Below, in pieces: positions 61,388 through 64,000 of a stretch of DNA of 64,000 bases. Source of the DNA: CAWCTD01 sp963798455 (lineage in GTDB: Bacteria; Acidobacteriota; Terriglobia; Bryobacterales; Bryobacteraceae). The notes beneath the pieces were generated by a model. The model was not told the origin of the DNA. It made no database searches and worked only from the letters and a program-made list of their open reading frames with translations. How positions within the stretch are numbered: the stretch's first letter is position 1; every line of letters starts with the position of its first letter. The stretch is from NCBI GenBank assembly GCA_963798455.1, contig CAWCTD010000003.1, positions 992,001-1,056,000 on the forward strand. Direction: 5' to 3'. A program made the translations under genes and the position numbers.

Positions 61388-61493
61388 GTCTTCAGCCCCG
61401 ACGACCTGGCGGCCCAAAGAGCCGTCCACGACGCCCTCGATCCCCTCGACCTCTCCAACCCCGGCAAGATCTTCCCGGCGTGACGCGCCGCAC
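61388..61493 (+). repeat. 3'-end direct repeat, copy B (glcD)
   Basis: This second copy of the glcD end keeps its frame and the TGA but has no gene body. The 139 bases before it and 95 bases after it show no gene. Confidence 0.95.
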
Positions 61494-61587
61494 GTTTCGC
61501 AACCGGGGAAATTAAGATAAACGGTTCTGATAATGACGGTTGGATGTGCAATCGATGCTAGCCGGAATGGCAAATAGGAAACCCGGG

Positions 61588-61616
61588 TTGACTGCCCCAA
61601 ACTGGTGAGATAGACT
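61588..61616 (+). promoter_or_regulatory. Sigma-70-like promoter of the cytochrome gene
   Basis: TTGACT (61588-61593) and TAGACT (61611-61616) are separated by 17 bases. The ATG of the cytochrome gene is 13 bases further on, so the leader would be very short. Confidence 0.5.
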
Positions 61617-61629
61617 GCTCCTCAACTCT

Positions 61630-62406
61630 ATGACTACTGCCACAACGCACTCATTGTCCGTACTGCTGTTGTTGCTCGCGGCCCTCGTCGCCTGGGCCGC
61701 GAAGGATTCCTGCTTCGAATGCCACATGGTCCAGAAAGGCCCGAGCCCCATCTTCAAAGACGATGTCCACTACAAGAACGGGCTCAGTTGCGTCGCTTGC
61801 CACGGCGGCGACCCGAATGCGGAACGCGCGAATGACGCCATGAGCGATGCGCGGGGCATGAAGCCCCGCGTTATGCGCGAGGACGCACCCGATTTCTGCG
61901 GGACCTGCCACAGCGACGCCGCCTTCATGCGCAAATACAAGCCGGGGCAGCGCGTCGATCAGCTTGCCCTCTATCGCCAGAGAGTCCACGGCGTCCAACT
62001 CGCAAAAGGCAACAAGAAGGCGGCGGAGTGCGTGGACTGCCACGGTGTCCACAACACACGGGCGGTGAGCGACCCGCAATCGGTCGCGTCCCCCTCGCGC
62101 CTTGCCGGCACGTGCGGCGCTTGTCATGGCGAGATCGCGGCCATGTTCGCGCAAAGCCCGCACGCCAAGGTCTTTACCACAAGCAGTATGGCTGCCTGCT
62201 CGGTGTGCCATTCCAGCCATGGCACCGAGCGAACCAGCGTCGCGATGCTGACGGGCGCTGAGCCTGTCTGCGCACGCTGCCACACGGCGGAGTCGGCCGG
62301 AGGGAGAGCGGCAGCCGCCATGGCCAAGACCATTTCCGGCCTCGCGCCCGAGGCTCAGCGGACGAGCGCCATGCAGGCCGCGCACGCTCTGAAGCTGGCG
62401 CCCTGA
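61630..62406 (+). CDS. Exported seven-haem c-type cytochrome
   Basis: This 258-residue protein has a signal peptide (HSLSVLLLLLAALVAWAAK) and seven CXXCH haem-binding motifs in order: CFECH, CVACH, CGTCH, CVDCH, CGACH, CSVCH and CARCH. Extra His residues between them could serve as distal ligands. The pattern resembles NapC/NrfH or cytochrome c3-like multihaem proteins, used for periplasmic electron transfer. No partner oxidoreductase is adjacent. It is about 1 kb after the glycolate oxidase genes. Confidence 0.92.
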   Translation: MTTATTHSLSVLLLLLAALVAWAAKDSCFECHMVQKGPSPIFKDDVHYKNGLSCVACHGGDPNAERANDAMSDARGMKPRVMREDAPDFCGTCHSDAAFMRKYKPGQRVDQLALYRQRVHGVQLAKGNKKAAECVDCHGVHNTRAVSDPQSVASPSRLAGTCGACHGEIAAMFAQSPHAKVFTTSSMAACSVCHSSHGTERTSVAMLTGAEPVCARCHTAESAGGRAAAAMAKTISGLAPEAQRTSAMQAAHALKLAP

Positions 62407-62463
62407 CCGCGGTGGGGGCCGCGCTTTCTGTGTCAAACTGGTTTCTGTTGCAGAGGAGGGAAG

Positions 62464-63330
62464 ATGGCTCGAACCAATCGACGTGAGTTTTTCCGGCACT
62501 CTTTGGCCGTGGGCGCTGCCGCGGCCCTGCCGGTGAACGCGTGGCCGGCGCAAGTTCGTCGCGCCAGTGACGTGATCGAACTTGGACCGGTAAAGGTGAA
62601 GGTATCGCGGCTGGCCATCGGCACGGGCACCATCGGCAGAGGAAGAAGTTCCAACCAGATGCGCAAACTCGGCGCCGAGGGCCTTTCGGACCTGTTCTGG
62701 TACGCCCACGACAACGGAGTCTTCTTCTGGGACTCCGCGGACGGGTACGGCAGTCACGACGCCATCAAGGTCGGCTTGAAGAAGGTCCCGCGGGATAAAG
62801 TCACCATCATGACCAAGACCGACGCCCGCACCGTAAGCGAGATCAAGAGTGACCTGGAGCGCTTCCGCCAGGAGATGGGGACGGACTACATCGATATCGT
62901 CCTGCTGCACGGGCGGAGGGACCCGAAGTGGGATGAGGTAGATAAGGGACTGATGGATGTTCTGTCCGAGGCCAAGGAGAAGAAGCTCGTGCGCTCCGTG
63001 GGGATTAGTTGCCATTCGGTGCCGGCCATGCAGGTGGCGGCGAAGAGCAAATGGCTGGAAGTCTTCCTCTGCCCGGTCAACTTCAGCGGCGCGCGCATGG
63101 ATGGACCGATTGAGACCGTGCTTTCGCTCATGGCCGAGATGAAGGCCAGCGGCAAGGGAGTCCTTGGCATGAAGATCCTGGGCGAGGGCCAGTTGCGCGA
63201 CCGGGTGGACGACGCCCTGCGGTTCACGTTGACCAAGGACGTAGTCAACGCCTTCACCATCGGCGCTGAGAGCCAGGCCGAACTCAAGGACCTCATGGAG
63301 CGCATTCCGAAAGCCTCCGTGCCGGCGTAA
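62464..63330 (+). CDS. Tat-exported aldo/keto reductase-family protein
   Basis: This 288-residue protein has a twin-arginine signal (TNRREFFRHSLAVGAAAAL). An aldo/keto reductase barrel follows: VSRLAIGTGTIGRG, GVFFWDSADGYGSHDAIKVG (the catalytic Asp/Tyr block), IMTKTDARTVSEIKSDLERF and MGTDYIDIVLLHG. It probably reduces or oxidises a sugar outside the cytoplasm; the nature of its cofactor loading before export is inferred from the leader. GGAGGGAAG precedes the ATG by a few bases. Confidence 0.9.
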   Translation: MARTNRREFFRHSLAVGAAAALPVNAWPAQVRRASDVIELGPVKVKVSRLAIGTGTIGRGRSSNQMRKLGAEGLSDLFWYAHDNGVFFWDSADGYGSHDAIKVGLKKVPRDKVTIMTKTDARTVSEIKSDLERFRQEMGTDYIDIVLLHGRRDPKWDEVDKGLMDVLSEAKEKKLVRSVGISCHSVPAMQVAAKSKWLEVFLCPVNFSGARMDGPIETVLSLMAEMKASGKGVLGMKILGEGQLRDRVDDALRFTLTKDVVNAFTIGAESQAELKDLMERIPKASVPA

Positions 63331-63590
63331 GCCGGGAAGCCCAGCGTGCTCCTGCTGCGCGCGAGCGCGCTCTCGCGAGTTCTGCCACTTAGGAAGTCCT
63401 GGAGTTGTCGGTAGGCCCCACCGTTTGTAGTGTCGAGGCATGGCCACTCAGGTAGCCACAGGGTTGCTCACATTCCCCACGCTCTACGCCAAAGCCCTGC
63501 GCCCCGAGACGATTTCGCTCCAGCACAATCTACCCGCCCCTGGTCGGGCGCCGGCGGAACCGGGTGTGCGCCTCGACCGTACAATCGGGT
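63331..63590. other. Intergenic region before the last gene
   Basis: About 260 bases show no gene. A CGCGAG/CTCGCG hairpin around 63359-63378 may be a weak terminator. TACAAT (63580-63585) ends five bases before the next ATG, which is compatible with a leaderless message. Confidence 0.35.
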
Positions 63591-64000
63591 ATGGACGGCG
63601 TGCGGGTGTTGCTGGAAGACGCGATCGCACAGTGGCAGGCGTGTGATGCGTCTTTTCCACAGACCACACGCCGGTTCAGCGAGCACGAGCAGGCTCCCCG
63701 CGAGGAGCAACTGGCGCGGTTCCTGGGCAGCCTGGAAGCCGAGGTTGCGCGGTTACCTCGTACCAGGAGAGACCGCGACGGCGTGCGCGAGCGCCTCACC
63801 GGCGCCTTCGTCCGCTTCGCCAAGGCCGGGCTCGGGATGGAGGACCGGCACCTCGATCTGCTGCTCGGTGGCGGATTCTCGGGAGTCGGGACCGCACTGG
63901 CCCGCCGGGCACGGCGGTTCGACCCCGCAATGAGCGCGGCCGACATCCTCCAGGCCTGCCGCAACGCCTGGACCGCCTGCGGGTTGCAGGTTCTCCTCGG
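63591..64000 (+). CDS. Hypothetical protein (cut by window edge)
   Basis: From ATG 63591 the frame remains open to the end of the window (136 codons). It reads MDGVRVLLEDAIAQWQACDA, then EEQLARFLGSLEAEVARLP and FVRFAKAGLGMEDRHLDLLL. The helical, charged pattern suggests a soluble cytoplasmic protein. I do not recognise a family, and the C terminus is not visible. A shifted 167-codon frame at 63430-63933 overlaps it and has less natural composition. Confidence 0.6.
   Translation, partial: MDGVRVLLEDAIAQWQACDASFPQTTRRFSEHEQAPREEQLARFLGSLEAEVARLPRTRRDRDGVRERLTGAFVRFAKAGLGMEDRHLDLLLGGGFSGVGTALARRARRFDPAMSAADILQACRNAWTACGLQVLL

Noticed and set aside
1..64000. CRISPR arrays, tRNA or rRNA genes, phage genes
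   Set aside because: No regularly spaced repeats, no cloverleaf with a GGTTCGA-type arm and no phage structural gene were seen by eye; a tRNA scan was not possible.

Overview
This is GC-rich bacterial chromosomal DNA, most likely from Acidobacteriota of the Bryobacterales/Solibacter type. That assignment is inferred from several traits: many Tat- or Sec-exported oxidoreductases and glycosidases, futalosine-pathway menaquinone genes, a small secreted protein family and a VWFA-type protein common in that phylum, and heavy IS traffic. I see no tRNA, rRNA, CRISPR array, phage module or replication origin.

Layout. 0-2.3 kb: haem operon (3' end of hemA, hemC, hemD). 2.3-3.1 kb: a small Cys-rich protein and a convergent DoxX gene. 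3.5-7.2 kb: a secreted heparinase-like protein, then a metallo-beta-lactamase-fold hydrolase gene cut in two by a 1,537 bp DDE insertion sequence with a 5 bp target duplication. 7.2-10.7 kb: larB, mqnP, mqnE and a ParE/RelE-type toxin-antitoxin pair lying between two copies of the mqnE 3' end. 10.7-14 kb: exported enolase-superfamily protein, FAD oxidoreductase and SagB-like nitroreductase. 14-25.8 kb: tartrate/malate dehydrogenase, metH, a VOC protein, vapBC, ctaA, an aldose-epimerase-like protein and a GH2 beta-galactosidase. 26.4-34.3 kb: an AlkD-like protein, then a minus-strand block with three tandem secreted paralogs, a PhoB-type two-component system, a UPF0173 hydrolase, a VWFA protein and a beta-propeller protein. 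34.4-41 kb: exported Gfo/Idh/MocA dehydrogenase, DUF362 protein, lipoprotein, anaerobic sulfatase maturase fused to a SEC-C zinc motif, and a GH2 beta-glucuronidase. 40.8-47.9 kb: an IS-damaged zone with a DUF3142 operon whose second gene is split by an IS1634-type element, a transposase start joined to a degraded copy of the glucuronidase gene, and an IS1380 remnant. 47.9-53.4 kb: GH31-like protein, M24 peptidase, POT peptide transporter, Wzt-like ABC ATPase. 53.9-60.6 kb: mazG, MFS exporter, SDR and glcE-glcF-glcD. 60.7-64 kb: DUF4337 protein, seven-haem cytochrome, aldo/keto reductase and a gene running off the edge.

Main observations. (1) In three places an extra gene or gene pair sits between an intact 3' end of the upstream gene and a second direct copy of that 3' end: small Cys-rich gene/DoxX (24 bp), mqnE/toxin-antitoxin (69 bp) and glcD/DUF4337 (106 bp). 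This looks like one insertion or duplication mode acting at protein-gene 3' ends; no integrase is nearby. (2) Each of the three tandem secreted paralogs has, 93-94 bp before its start, a 7-4-7 direct repeat of the Pho-box type, and a PhoB-family regulator is encoded directly upstream; each is followed by a hairpin whose stem shows a compensatory change. (3) Both intact IS elements split genes whose original reading frames can be rebuilt exactly from the target duplications.
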